Positions 1 to 6,314 are shown, counted from the first letter of the stretch. The stretch: DNA of 6,321 bases from Verrucomicrobiota bacterium (GCA_903970455.1 CAJCIW010000191.1:1-6321), one strand, 5' to 3'. Notes: generated by a model from the letters alone, not told the origin. A program made the numbers and translations.

Positions 1-80
1 TAAATATTAAAATTATTCTTGGCTACAGTTTTAGGATTGCGTCTTTTGGCTGCAGTATGAATAATTGTCGTGCTACCCAC

Positions 81-84
81 GGAG
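81..84 (+). promoter_or_regulatory. Ribosome binding site favouring GTG start at 90
   Basis: GGAG is followed by five bases and then a GTG codon in the frame of the hypothetical protein. The ATG at 57 in the same frame has no purine-rich sequence at a suitable distance. This decides the start as GTG 90, giving 165 residues rather than 176. Confidence 0.5.
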
Positions 85-89
85 TGGAT

Positions 90-587
90 GTGAAATTGAA
101 AGCAGTAACGATCGACCAGCTCGACATCAAAGACCATGTCCGTTGGGCACAGGATCAAGAAGTTTACGACATTTCTTTCGTTAAAGATTCCGATATGGTT
201 GCGCAGCAACCGGAAATTCTAGGCACATCGGTTATTTATCCTTCAAAATTCGACGAACTTTTCGAACTCCAAAAAAGAAACCTCCCTTGGGCGACATTCC
301 TACCCCCAGGAAATTTCCACACATTCAGCAAGCGGTTTTTCTCTTATCGTTTATTTCCCCACATCTTTTGGGAAGAGGAAGATGAAGAGGAGAGCGAGCA
401 AGAAGAGAAAGATTCTGAAGATGGTTTGATGTCAGGTATTATCAATTGCAAACCACCAAAAAACCAGAAGGAGTCGTTGTTTGAAAAGGACAAAAGCACT
501 ATGCTGAATCTCTTAGAATCGATCAAAGAGATCAACGGTTTACTCAAGCAAATCAACGCCCGCAAACTGCAATATCAAAAAGGGTAA
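90..587 (+). CDS. Hypothetical protein with acidic low-complexity patch
   Basis: I do not recognise this protein. An ATG lies at 57, but I prefer the GTG at 90, because GGAG at 81-84 sits 5 bases before it and nothing like a ribosome site precedes the ATG. The product is then 165 residues. Residues 1-93 look like a folded part with an aromatic- and proline-rich stretch (NLPWATFLPPGNF, about 64-76). Residues 95-111 are almost all Glu/Asp/Ser. Residues 130-160 form a probable amphipathic or short coiled-coil helix. There is no signal peptide and no membrane segment, so a cytoplasmic or secreted soluble protein is likely. The symporter gene follows 99 bp downstream on the same strand with no strong terminator between, so co-transcription is possible. 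The acidic patch could mediate binding to a basic partner, as in chaperones, but that is a guess. The coding call is fairly secure; the function is unknown. Confidence 0.72.
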   Translation: MKLKAVTIDQLDIKDHVRWAQDQEVYDISFVKDSDMVAQQPEILGTSVIYPSKFDELFELQKRNLPWATFLPPGNFHTFSKRFFSYRLFPHIFWEEEDEEESEQEEKDSEDGLMSGIINCKPPKNQKESLFEKDKSTMLNLLESIKEINGLLKQINARKLQYQKG

Positions 588-686
588 TTAATACAAATTC
601 CAGCAAATAACTTCATATTTCAGCGCGTCAAAGCGCCGCTCAAATAGGAAGTGATTTACGGCGATTGGTATAAATAGGCAAATACG

Positions 687-2048
687 TTGAATAACTTAGA
701 CTTATTAGTCATTTTTCTATTCGTTGGCTCTATTTTATTCATAGGCTTTAGGAAGGTCAGTCGGACAGAATCTTCCTATTTGGTAGCAGATCGGCAGACA
801 GGATTTCTTGCTCTCACTGCTACATTGGCGATGACGGAATTCAACACGGCTACTTTAGTCGCGTTTTCTTCTTTAGCCTATTTGGCTGGGTTCTGGGGGG
901 TGATGCTGCCCCCGATCTTTTTGATTGGGCTTTTGTTCTATGCACTCACCGTAGCCAAGAAATGGAAATCGTTTAACGGACTTTCGGTGGCAGCTTTTTT
1001 TACTCAAAAGTATGGAAAGAAGATCGGAAGATTTGCAACTCTTACACTGTTCACATCAACGGCTTGTTTTAGCGCCGCCTATATCAAATCACTCGTGGTG
1101 ATTTTTCATCCTTTTTTCCCAACTTGTTCCGAGTGGGCCCTTAGCGGGACAATCGTTTTCCTCACCTTTTTGATCAGCATGAGAGGGGGATTATTGTCTA
1201 TAATCTATACAGATATTTTAAGCTTTATTGTGACGTTTGCTTTTTTTCCTCTGATGGCTTTCTTCTCTTGGAAGGCTTCGGAGAAAACGGTTCCTTCATG
1301 GGAGTTATTCCAATCGGGGTCAGCCGAAGTTCCCTTTGTATATCTCATCTCTTTGGTCATCTTGACGATGTTCACGTACATTCTCGCCCCCTCGAGCGGG
1401 CAAAAAATATTTGCAGCTAAGACAGAGCGGATCGCCTATTTATCCATGCTCTCCTCTGCGGTGCTCGTTTTTCTTCTTTATGAATGCGCTGTTCTATCGG
1501 CTGCCTACCTGAATCATACAGGGACTATATTAGATAATCCCGAACACGCACTTTCTTACATCTTAAACAACTTTTTGCCAAATGGCCTGAGAGGATTGGG
1601 CTACAGCGTGCTATTTGCCGCTTCTGCAACGACACTGATAGGCGTCTGGAGTGCGATGACCTCGATGATCGTTGGAGATTTTTTTATTGGGGAATCTTCA
1701 AAAAAAACTACGCGTTGTGTGTTGATTACGCTTTGCATCGCGGCCTGCTCCTATCTATTATCCAATCTGTTTATCGATAAGATTTTTAATAAAATCATCT
1801 TAGCGAATATTCCGATCGCTGCCCTCTCGTTTGCCCTTTTAGCTGGATTTTATTGGAAAAGAGCCTCTAAAGGAGGCGCTTATTGCAGTATTCTTGCCGG
1901 GCTTTTCTGCGGCGTTGGATCGTATCTCTATTTTGGAGAGCAGCGTGGGTATACTGTCTACTGGTCGATGATCGGTATTCCGCTCATTTTTTTAAGCGGC
2001 ATCCTCGGATCGTATCTTCTACCGGACATTGAGCAAGAGGTGTGTTAA
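687..2048 (+). CDS. Sodium:solute symporter family (SSF/SLC5) transporter
   Basis: This inner-membrane transporter should couple Na+ entry to uptake of a small solute; the substrate cannot be read from sequence. It has 453 residues with 12-13 hydrophobic segments, normal for the family. Family signatures are SYLVADR (30-36, after TM1), GGLLSIIYTD (167-176, matching the GGxxAVxxTD motif), GQKIFAAKT (238-246) and FYWKRASKGGAYCSILAG (388-405). In the helix around 305-331, Thr315-Thr316 align with the Ser-Thr pair that ligates sodium at the Na2 site in PutP. A TTG start is used: an in-frame TAG at 675 blocks anything earlier, and the next Met (residue 49) would remove TM1. The only ribosome-site candidate is a weak AGG 8 bases upstream. 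The stop overlaps that of the convergent C45-like gene by 4 bp. The SSF assignment is strong. Proline, pantothenate, sugar and other substrates are all open. Confidence 0.9.
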   Translation: MNNLDLLVIFLFVGSILFIGFRKVSRTESSYLVADRQTGFLALTATLAMTEFNTATLVAFSSLAYLAGFWGVMLPPIFLIGLLFYALTVAKKWKSFNGLSVAAFFTQKYGKKIGRFATLTLFTSTACFSAAYIKSLVVIFHPFFPTCSEWALSGTIVFLTFLISMRGGLLSIIYTDILSFIVTFAFFPLMAFFSWKASEKTVPSWELFQSGSAEVPFVYLISLVILTMFTYILAPSSGQKIFAAKTERIAYLSMLSSAVLVFLLYECAVLSAAYLNHTGTILDNPEHALSYILNNFLPNGLRGLGYSVLFAASATTLIGVWSAMTSMIVGDFFIGESSKKTTRCVLITLCIAACSYLLSNLFIDKIFNKIILANIPIAALSFALLAGFYWKRASKGGAYCSILAGLFCGVGSYLYFGEQRGYTVYWSMIGIPLIFLSGILGSYLLPDIEQEVC

Positions 2049-3241
2049 ATTCGCGCGATGTCCGCTGTCCCCGTTTGGGCACGGAGGGGGTCGAGCTCCG
2101 CGGCAAAGGCGCCGTCTTTCCCTACCACGATGAGATTCATCGAAGAGGCGGGACGCAACGTCTGCAAACGGCGTTCGGCCTCGGCTGCTGTCGCGCTGTT
2201 TTCCAACAGATCGCGGAAAAGCAGAGTAACCGGGATCCCTTCTTGTCTGTTGTTACCCGATTGGCAGCAACCTACGACGACGCCTTCTTGGTTCATTCCT
2301 CTCAAAACCCCTAAATATCCTGGCACGGTAAGGTTCACAAACGATTTTCTTCCATCCTGCGATTTAAAAGAGACAGGAACAAAGTAGGGAGAAAGAACAG
2401 GCCATGGCCAATCCAGGTTAAAGGCTGCATAAATTTCTTTCCTAGTCGCAGCTTCTCTTTTGCTTTTAAAAAAAGAAAACAACGATGCCATTTTCCAGGC
2501 CGCATGCTCCCAAGCTGACGCCATGTAAACCTTTTTTTGATGCACATCAAAAACGGCAGCTTGCACAGTATCGTCGACGCTCGCATCGGCTAATGCTTGT
2601 TGATGCGCTTTGATTCCATCCTGTAGCGGAGCATCTTCTAGAGCGCGCAAACGGGAGCACCAAGACTGATTGCCAAAATGATTCGTCTTGGCGACACGGC
2701 GGACGTTTCCACCCTCTTTGACCGAGGCCACCGCGCTGCATCCATACTGCCCTGCATAAACATCGAGAAAGGTATGGACTTTGTACACATCTTCCATCGA
2801 TACGGCGGCGCCTGCACTAAGGCCTCTCATTTCTTCATGCATGTGCGGCGGGATATGGGCTTTAAGCTGGTCTAGAGAACGCTGGAAATCAATAGGACTC
2901 TCAGCAATCCGCTCATCAATTTTTTTCTTGGCGCATTCGTAAAGAAATTGAGTCTGCTCTTTTAACCGAGACCCAAACTCAAAACCGCGACGATACGGAT
3001 CGGTTTCTTTTAATTTTAGAGCGGTAATCCGGCCATTTAAAGAGTAATCGATAGCAGCTAGCCCGTGGCCTAAGATGGGCGTAAACAGAACGACTCCAAA
3101 AAAAACATGGTAGGCGCGCTCTAGAAAACCGATCGGCGCTTCCGAAAAGCCCGCTTGGACATGCCTGAGTCCCCATCGGACATTGGCATCGAGATAAAAG
3201 AGCGATGCTGAACTCTGTGGCAAGGAATAATCAATTTTCAT
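2045..3241 (-). CDS. C45-family (acyl-CoA:6-APA acyltransferase-like) Ntn hydrolase
   Basis: The 398-residue protein matches the C45 / isopenicillin-N acyltransferase-like Ntn-hydrolase family, which self-cleaves before a Cys and then acts on amide bonds. Visible landmarks are DPYRRGFEFG (81-90, the family's opening GxxxG element), YGCSAVA with Cys168 as the candidate nucleophile after Gly167, GYLGVLRGMNQEGVVVG (308-324) and PVTLLFRDLLENSATAAEAE (337-356). The closing landmark seen is NLIVVGKDGAFAAELDP (369-385). Residues 1-76 are an extension holding a hydrophobic segment (about 46-64), perhaps a membrane anchor. The chain stops soon after the Glu-containing strand, where many relatives continue with a TNH(Y/F) segment, so the C-terminus looks short. 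It starts with ATG 12 bp after the upstream minus-strand gene, which suggests one transcript. The substrate is unknown; an amidase or acyltransferase acting on host or peptide amides is inference. The family call is good; activity is uncertain. Confidence 0.8.
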   Translation of the reverse strand: MKIDYSLPQSSASLFYLDANVRWGLRHVQAGFSEAPIGFLERAYHVFFGVVLFTPILGHGLAAIDYSLNGRITALKLKETDPYRRGFEFGSRLKEQTQFLYECAKKKIDERIAESPIDFQRSLDQLKAHIPPHMHEEMRGLSAGAAVSMEDVYKVHTFLDVYAGQYGCSAVASVKEGGNVRRVAKTNHFGNQSWCSRLRALEDAPLQDGIKAHQQALADASVDDTVQAAVFDVHQKKVYMASAWEHAAWKMASLFSFFKSKREAATRKEIYAAFNLDWPWPVLSPYFVPVSFKSQDGRKSFVNLTVPGYLGVLRGMNQEGVVVGCCQSGNNRQEGIPVTLLFRDLLENSATAAEAERRLQTLRPASSMNLIVVGKDGAFAAELDPLRAQTGTADIARI

Positions 3242-3253
3242 AGGTTAAAAAAG

Positions 3254-4027
3254 TTAAGGTTTAGGTGAAAGAACAAATTCTCGATGTTGACCACTACAAA
3301 GTGTGCGAGCGAATTCGGCTGCTTCATCCGCATTATGCGCAGTTATATCTGTGATTTGAGAATCGGGTAAAAAGGGAAAAATTGAGACATGCCATTTAGA
3401 TCCGTCTATCTCTCCAAGCGCAATATGCGTTTCGCGGTATAATTGCTTGATTGTGGCGATAAAAATACGATTAGTCGAGCGTTCTGTCAAACGGATCGCT
3501 GCGAATTTAGTTCCTGCAGGAGTTTCTCCCTGTACGATCGATTCCCCACTGTTGAAATAGGATTCCTGTAGGTCGAAGTTGCCACTGCTCCAACACTGGC
3601 TATACTCTCTATCTGTGAGGAGAAGAGATCGAAATGCTCTGCAAGTTTCTTGTCCTCCTAATCCAAAGACGATCTTTTCACGTGCAACGCGGTTACGTTC
3701 GACTCCTGTTTGAAAATATTTATACTGCTGCAATTTTCCATTAAAACCGCTCAGCGCTTGTGACGTCCCGCTTAAACCATAGAAATGGCCAAACACAAAA
3801 TGCCCGAATCCGCTCGAGTCGAGAAAATCAAAGATTTTTTTCACAACAAACAAACAATTTGCAGTTAAACAACTTTTGTTTATATCCAAATCCCACTCGG
3901 CTACTTTTCCAATAAGACCGGAATGCCACCCTTGAGTATCATCTCCACCTACATGGTAGGGAACACTTAATTGGTTAGAGGGAATTGGAGCTCGAATAGT
4001 TGATGTTAACAAGGGGGAAATACTCAT
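3254..4027 (-). CDS. Hypothetical protein upstream of the C45 hydrolase
   Basis: I do not recognise this 257-residue protein. It begins MSISPLLTST with a Ser/Thr/Pro-rich, probably disordered first 25 residues and no classical signal peptide. There is no clear membrane segment; the most hydrophobic part is around 57-84 (CLFVVKKIFDFLD, then a Gly/His/Phe-rich FGHFVFGHF stretch). Residues 105-200 alternate charged and hydrophobic residues as in a mixed alpha/beta domain. Five cysteines (53, 58, 129, 145, 244) are present but make no obvious metal motif. The start is ATG with a poor ribosome site; I see no better in-frame start. The C45-like gene follows after 12 bp, so the two are probably co-expressed. 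A soluble N-terminus rich in Ser/Thr is compatible with a type III effector in an intracellular bacterium, but this is only an inference. The function is unknown. Confidence 0.7.
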   Translation of the reverse strand: MSISPLLTSTIRAPIPSNQLSVPYHVGGDDTQGWHSGLIGKVAEWDLDINKSCLTANCLFVVKKIFDFLDSSGFGHFVFGHFYGLSGTSQALSGFNGKLQQYKYFQTGVERNRVAREKIVFGLGGQETCRAFRSLLLTDREYSQCWSSGNFDLQESYFNSGESIVQGETPAGTKFAAIRLTERSTNRIFIATIKQLYRETHIALGEIDGSKWHVSIFPFLPDSQITDITAHNADEAAEFARTLCSGQHREFVLSPKP

Positions 4028-4059
4028 AAAAACCCAATTGTTCTATTAGACAGGCAAAT

Positions 4060-4088
4060 AGCATATTCCAAGGAAGGATATTGCACAA
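4060..4088 (-). promoter_or_regulatory. Candidate promoter for the 257-aa hypothetical / C45 pair
   Basis: On the minus strand TTGTGC (4083-4088) and TATGCT (4060-4065) are separated by 17 bases. This fits a primary-sigma layout with a fair -10 and a weak -35. Transcription would start about 25-30 bases before the ATG at 4027. The assignment rests on pattern only. Confidence 0.3.
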
Positions 4089-4149
4089 TTAATTAAGCCT
4101 GAATTGCAAAAAAAATAATTAAGTTTATTACACTCCTCCCCCAATAAGT

Positions 4150-4177
4150 TTGATTTTTTTTTCTTCTTGGTTATGAT
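4150..4177 (+). promoter_or_regulatory. Candidate dapB promoter
   Basis: TTGATT (4150-4155) and TATGAT (4172-4177) are 16 bases apart in a T-rich stretch, a good match to a primary-sigma promoter. Transcription would begin near 4184. That leaves only about 10 bases before the ATG at 4195, which supports a start further in, at 4222 or 4246. A second TATAAA at 4177-4182 overlaps the -10 but is too far from the -35. Confidence 0.45.
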
Positions 4178-4230
4178 ATAAAAAAATTAACAAGATGGTC
4201 AGTCTCTTAGGGGTTGTAAGGATGAAAACA

Positions 4231-4234
4231 GGAG
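4231..4234 (+). promoter_or_regulatory. Ribosome binding site favouring dapB start at 4246
   Basis: GGAG lies 11 bases before ATG 4246, a little far but usable. The competing ATG at 4222 has AGGGG at 4209-4213, 8 bases upstream, which is better spaced. The choice of 4246 therefore rests mainly on family length, and the start remains open. Confidence 0.35.
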
Positions 4235-4245
4235 AATGTTCGAAT

Positions 4246-4959
4246 ATGACAATAGCTCTGACTATTTTAGGCGCTTCGGGAAAAATGGGCCAAAAAGTAT
4301 TGGAATTAGCTCGTAAAGACCCCGATTTTCATATTGCTGCCCTATATTCTAGAAAAGAAAGCGACCTCCCTTATGCATTGGCACAATGCAACGTGGCCAT
4401 CGACTTCTCCTCACCCGAAGGCGCTGCACAGCACCTCGAGGCCGCGGTCTCAGCGAAAAAAGCACTTGTCATTGGAACGACAGGCCTTTCCGACCAAGAA
4501 AAACAAGCCATAGACGATGCAGCGAGGACGATCCCTATTCTCTACTCTCCCAATTTCAGTTTTGGTATGGCCCTCTGTTTAGACGCTGCAGCCCGCCTTG
4601 GGAAAGTTTTGTTCGGCAAAAGCGCAATCGACATTCAGGAGACCCATCATGTCCACAAAAAAGATCGGCCAAGCGGAACGGCATTGGCATTGGCAAAAGC
4701 GATTGGAAATGGCAAAGTAATTTTTCAAAATGAAGGTTCCTCTCGCAAAAAAGAGGAAATTCTCATCCACTCCACCCGTTCCGGAGAAACAGTCGGAGAA
4801 CACTCGCTCATTTTTGAATCCGACCACGAGAGGATAGAGATAAAGCACACAGCCCATTCAAGGGACGCCTTCGCCCACGGAGCTTTGATGGGAGCAAAGT
4901 TTTTAGCCAAGCAAGCCCCGGGCCTATATATGTTACAAGATATGTTTATTGGAATTTAA
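4246..4959 (+). CDS. dapB: 4-hydroxy-tetrahydrodipicolinate reductase (DapB)
   Basis: DapB reduces 4-hydroxy-tetrahydrodipicolinate with NAD(P)H in the cytoplasm on the route to meso-diaminopimelate and lysine. From ATG 4246 the product has 237 residues, slightly short against about 270 in E. coli. The N-terminal Rossmann domain shows GASGKMG (9-15), DFSSP (53-57) and GTTG (77-80). SPNFSFG (101-107) is the usual active-site loop. ETHHVHKKDRPSGTA (132-146) carries the catalytic His and Lys (His135, Lys139), and the C-terminus has EHSLIF, HTAHSRDAFAHGAL and PGLYMLQD. Two further in-frame ATGs at 4195 and 4222 would add 17 or 8 residues. The family normally begins a few residues before the GxxGxMG loop, so 4246 fits best. 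The gene stands alone: no asd, lysC or dapA is adjacent, whereas in Chlamydia these cluster with dapB. Its end overlaps the convergent HigA-like gene by 14 bp. Confidence 0.96.
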   Translation: MTIALTILGASGKMGQKVLELARKDPDFHIAALYSRKESDLPYALAQCNVAIDFSSPEGAAQHLEAAVSAKKALVIGTTGLSDQEKQAIDDAARTIPILYSPNFSFGMALCLDAAARLGKVLFGKSAIDIQETHHVHKKDRPSGTALALAKAIGNGKVIFQNEGSSRKKEEILIHSTRSGETVGEHSLIFESDHERIEIKHTAHSRDAFAHGALMGAKFLAKQAPGLYMLQDMFIGI

Positions 4960-5272
4960 CTTTGCCTCTCAATCTCCCCTTTCGAATTCTAAAAGGTTTG
5001 ATTTTCTTCCGCTTCAGGTCCACTTGCCACAAATTGATGTCTGTTTGGAGGCCCATCCAAAATTCAGGAGATGTTCCGAGAGCATCAGTAAAATCTAGGG
5101 TAATTTCTTCAGTAATTGAACGCTTACCACAAATGACGGCACTTAATTTTGGCTGAGTCAATGATCCTCCTAAATGAAAAGTAAATTCGGTTGGAGTGAT
5201 CTGTAATGGAATCAAAAACTCTTCCAATAAAATTTTTCCTGGCTGAGTAGGTTTCCTATGTGTTGGCAGCAT
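4946..5272 (-). CDS. higA: HigA-family addiction-module antitoxin-like protein (orphan)
   Basis: This 108-residue protein is a HigA/VapI-type XRE helix-turn-helix protein. Such antitoxins bind their own promoter and neutralise a HigB mRNA interferase. Family landmarks are HRKPTQPGKILLEEFLIPL (5-23), GKRSIT (49-54), DALGTSPEFWMGLQ (63-76) and a following INLW. Between the TEF (28-30) and GKR positions it appears about two residues longer than typical relatives, and the usual Ala of the first HTH helix is Thr, so DNA binding may be altered. The tail (86-106) is strongly basic. The usual partner, a roughly 90-residue HigB just upstream of higA, is absent: only 185 bp separate this ATG from kdsA and I find no matching frame there. 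The ribosome site is weak. It may be a solitary regulator or a decaying remnant of a toxin-antitoxin pair. The family call is firm. Confidence 0.85.
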   Translation of the reverse strand: MLPTHRKPTQPGKILLEEFLIPLQITPTEFTFHLGGSLTQPKLSAVICGKRSITEEITLDFTDALGTSPEFWMGLQTDINLWQVDLKRKKIKPFRIRKGRLRGKVKFQ

Positions 5273-5323
5273 AATTGGTAGTCCAAAGTTCCATGTTTTT
5301 CTACATCCTTTTAAAAACTACTC

Positions 5324-5329
5324 TATACT
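5324..5329 (+). promoter_or_regulatory. Candidate -10 element for kdsA
   Basis: TATACT differs from the -10 consensus by one base and lies in the AT-rich part of the intergenic region. No good -35 is visible at 16-18 bases upstream, and it would give a leader of about 120 bases before kdsA, so the call is weak. Confidence 0.2.
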
Positions 5330-5360
5330 GATCATTTATTTCAGAAAATAGAACAACCGT

Positions 5361-5380
5361 CGGGGGACAGGGGTCGCCAC
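5361..5380. other. G-rich island in AT-rich intergenic region
   Basis: Five Gs, ACA, then four Gs (5362-5373) followed by TCGCCAC make a sharp GC-rich patch between AT-rich flanks upstream of kdsA. No inverted partner is found within the intergenic region. The GGGGACAGGGG style recalls short dispersed repeats left near REP-associated or transposase elements in other bacteria, but that resemblance is from memory and unproven. Confidence 0.3.
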
Positions 5381-5445
5381 TACAAACACGTTTTCCCATT
5401 GAATAAAACTGCGGTGAGGGCCCATCATTAGCTCCAAACCTCCCC

Positions 5446-5449
5446 AGGA
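5446..5449 (+). promoter_or_regulatory. Ribosome binding site fixing kdsA start at ATG 5458
   Basis: AGGA lies 8 bases before ATG 5458, which is ideal, but only 2 bases before the in-frame TTG at 5452. The ATG is therefore the better start. Confidence 0.65.
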
Positions 5450-5457
5450 AATTGTCT

Positions 5458-6312
5458 ATGAAAAATGTTCCAGTAAAAGATTTCTTTATCGGAAAAAAAC
5501 AACCCCTTGCCGTGATCTCGGGGCCTTGCGTGATCGAAAGCGAAGACCACGCGCTTTTCTCCGCTGAGCGGCTTGTGCGGATGTTTCAGAATCTCGGGGG
5601 GCTCAATTTCATTTACAAATCGAGCTATGACAAGGCCAACCGCTCTGCTTATGCCTCTTTCCGCGGGCCGGGGCTGGAAAACGGATTGAAAATCCTGGAG
5701 CGCGTTAAAAAAGAATTTGGGGTTCCTGTTTTGACGGACGTCCATTCTCCCGAAGAAGCTGTTGCCGCCAGCGAGGTGTGCGACATTCTGCAAATTCCGG
5801 CTTTCCTGTGCCGGCAGACGGATCTGATCGCCGCCTCCGCTAAGACAGGAGCTGTGATCAATGTGAAAAAAGGGCAGTTCATGGCTCCATGGGAGATGAG
5901 CAACGTCGTCGAAAAGATCATTGCTTCCGGGAATGAAAAGATCATTTTAACAGATCGAGGGACGTCGTTTGGCTATAACAACCTTGTCAGCGATATGCGC
6001 GCGATACCGATCATGCAGAAATTCGGTTTCCCTGTCTGCTTCGACGCTTCCCATTCCGTTCAGCTTCCGGGCGGGTTAGGGAATGCGTCCAGCGGCCAGC
6101 GCGAGTTCATCCCCACTCTGACGCGCGCAGCGATTGCTGCCGGCTGCAACTGCCTTTTCATCGAATCCCACCCCGACCCTGCCCTTGCTAAAAGCGATAA
6201 AGACTCCGTCTACCCTTTTTCTGAACTGCCACGCCTTCTCGCTGAAGTGGAACAAATCTACCGACTTGTACAATTATTTGAGGAAGAGCTCGTTACCTCA
6301 GGGAAAATTTAA
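5458..6312 (+). CDS. kdsA: 3-deoxy-8-phosphooctulonate synthase (KdsA)
   Basis: KdsA condenses phosphoenolpyruvate with D-arabinose 5-phosphate to Kdo-8-phosphate, the first committed step of Kdo synthesis for LPS, in the cytoplasm. The 284-residue TIM-barrel enzyme is full length. Motifs seen are SGPCVIES (21-28), YKSSYDKANRS (53-63), SFRGPGLENGLKIL (67-80), LTDVH (92-96), KKGQFMAPWEM (137-147), LTDRGTSFGYNNLVSDMR (164-181), FDASHSVQLPGG (195-206), SGQREF (212-217) and FIESHPDPALAKSD (234-247). Cys24, His199, Glu236 and Asp247 match the four metal ligands of the metal-dependent class (Aquifex type); the metal-independent E. coli type has Asn at the Cys position. The start ATG is chosen from the AGGA 8 bases upstream; TTG 5452 would add two residues. 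The coding region is visibly GC-richer than the intergenic DNA before it. Another ATG follows the stop by two bases, suggesting an operon continuing to the right. Confidence 0.97.
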   Translation: MKNVPVKDFFIGKKQPLAVISGPCVIESEDHALFSAERLVRMFQNLGGLNFIYKSSYDKANRSAYASFRGPGLENGLKILERVKKEFGVPVLTDVHSPEEAVAASEVCDILQIPAFLCRQTDLIAASAKTGAVINVKKGQFMAPWEMSNVVEKIIASGNEKIILTDRGTSFGYNNLVSDMRAIPIMQKFGFPVCFDASHSVQLPGGLGNASSGQREFIPTLTRAAIAAGCNCLFIESHPDPALAKSDKDSVYPFSELPRLLAEVEQIYRLVQLFEEELVTSGKI

Positions 6313-6314
6313 AA

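Noticed and set aside
344..565. Minus-strand Ser-rich open frame
   Set aside because: The Ser runs are simply the complement of the Glu/Asp codons of the acidic patch in the plus-strand gene.
622..640. Possible hairpin (AGCGCG ... CGCCGCT) after the first gene
   Set aside because: The stem is short and bulged and no T-run follows on the plus strand, so it does not qualify as an intrinsic terminator.
669..675. TATAAAT resembling a -10 box before the symporter
   Set aside because: No -35 is present at the right distance and transcription would begin about 5 bases before the TTG start, leaving no ribosome site.
2042..2387. Two plus-strand open frames (2042-2314 and 2058-2387) opposite the C45-like gene
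   Set aside because: They lie antisense to a well-supported conserved coding region, show no family motifs and are explained by its GC-rich codons.
4081..4109. Imperfect inverted repeat (TTGC..AATT / AATTGCAA) in the divergent intergenic region
   Set aside because: The arms are AT-rich with a two-base bulge and low specificity. It overlaps the weak -35 of the minus-strand gene, but chance is the simpler explanation.
4133..4142. Strong Shine-Dalgarno-like GGGGGAGGAG on the minus strand
   Set aside because: No suitable start codon follows within range and the frames close quickly, so no gene is initiated.
5273..5320. Short minus-strand frame upstream of the HigA-like gene as a possible HigB tail
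   Set aside because: A frame encoding VEKHGTLDYQ superficially recalls the end of HigB, but it has a stop just before it and reads into higA without its own stop at the expected place. There is not enough to call a pseudogene.
5428..5945. Minus-strand open frames opposite kdsA
   Set aside because: They are mirror frames of a strongly conserved gene, with no recognisable domains or ribosome sites.
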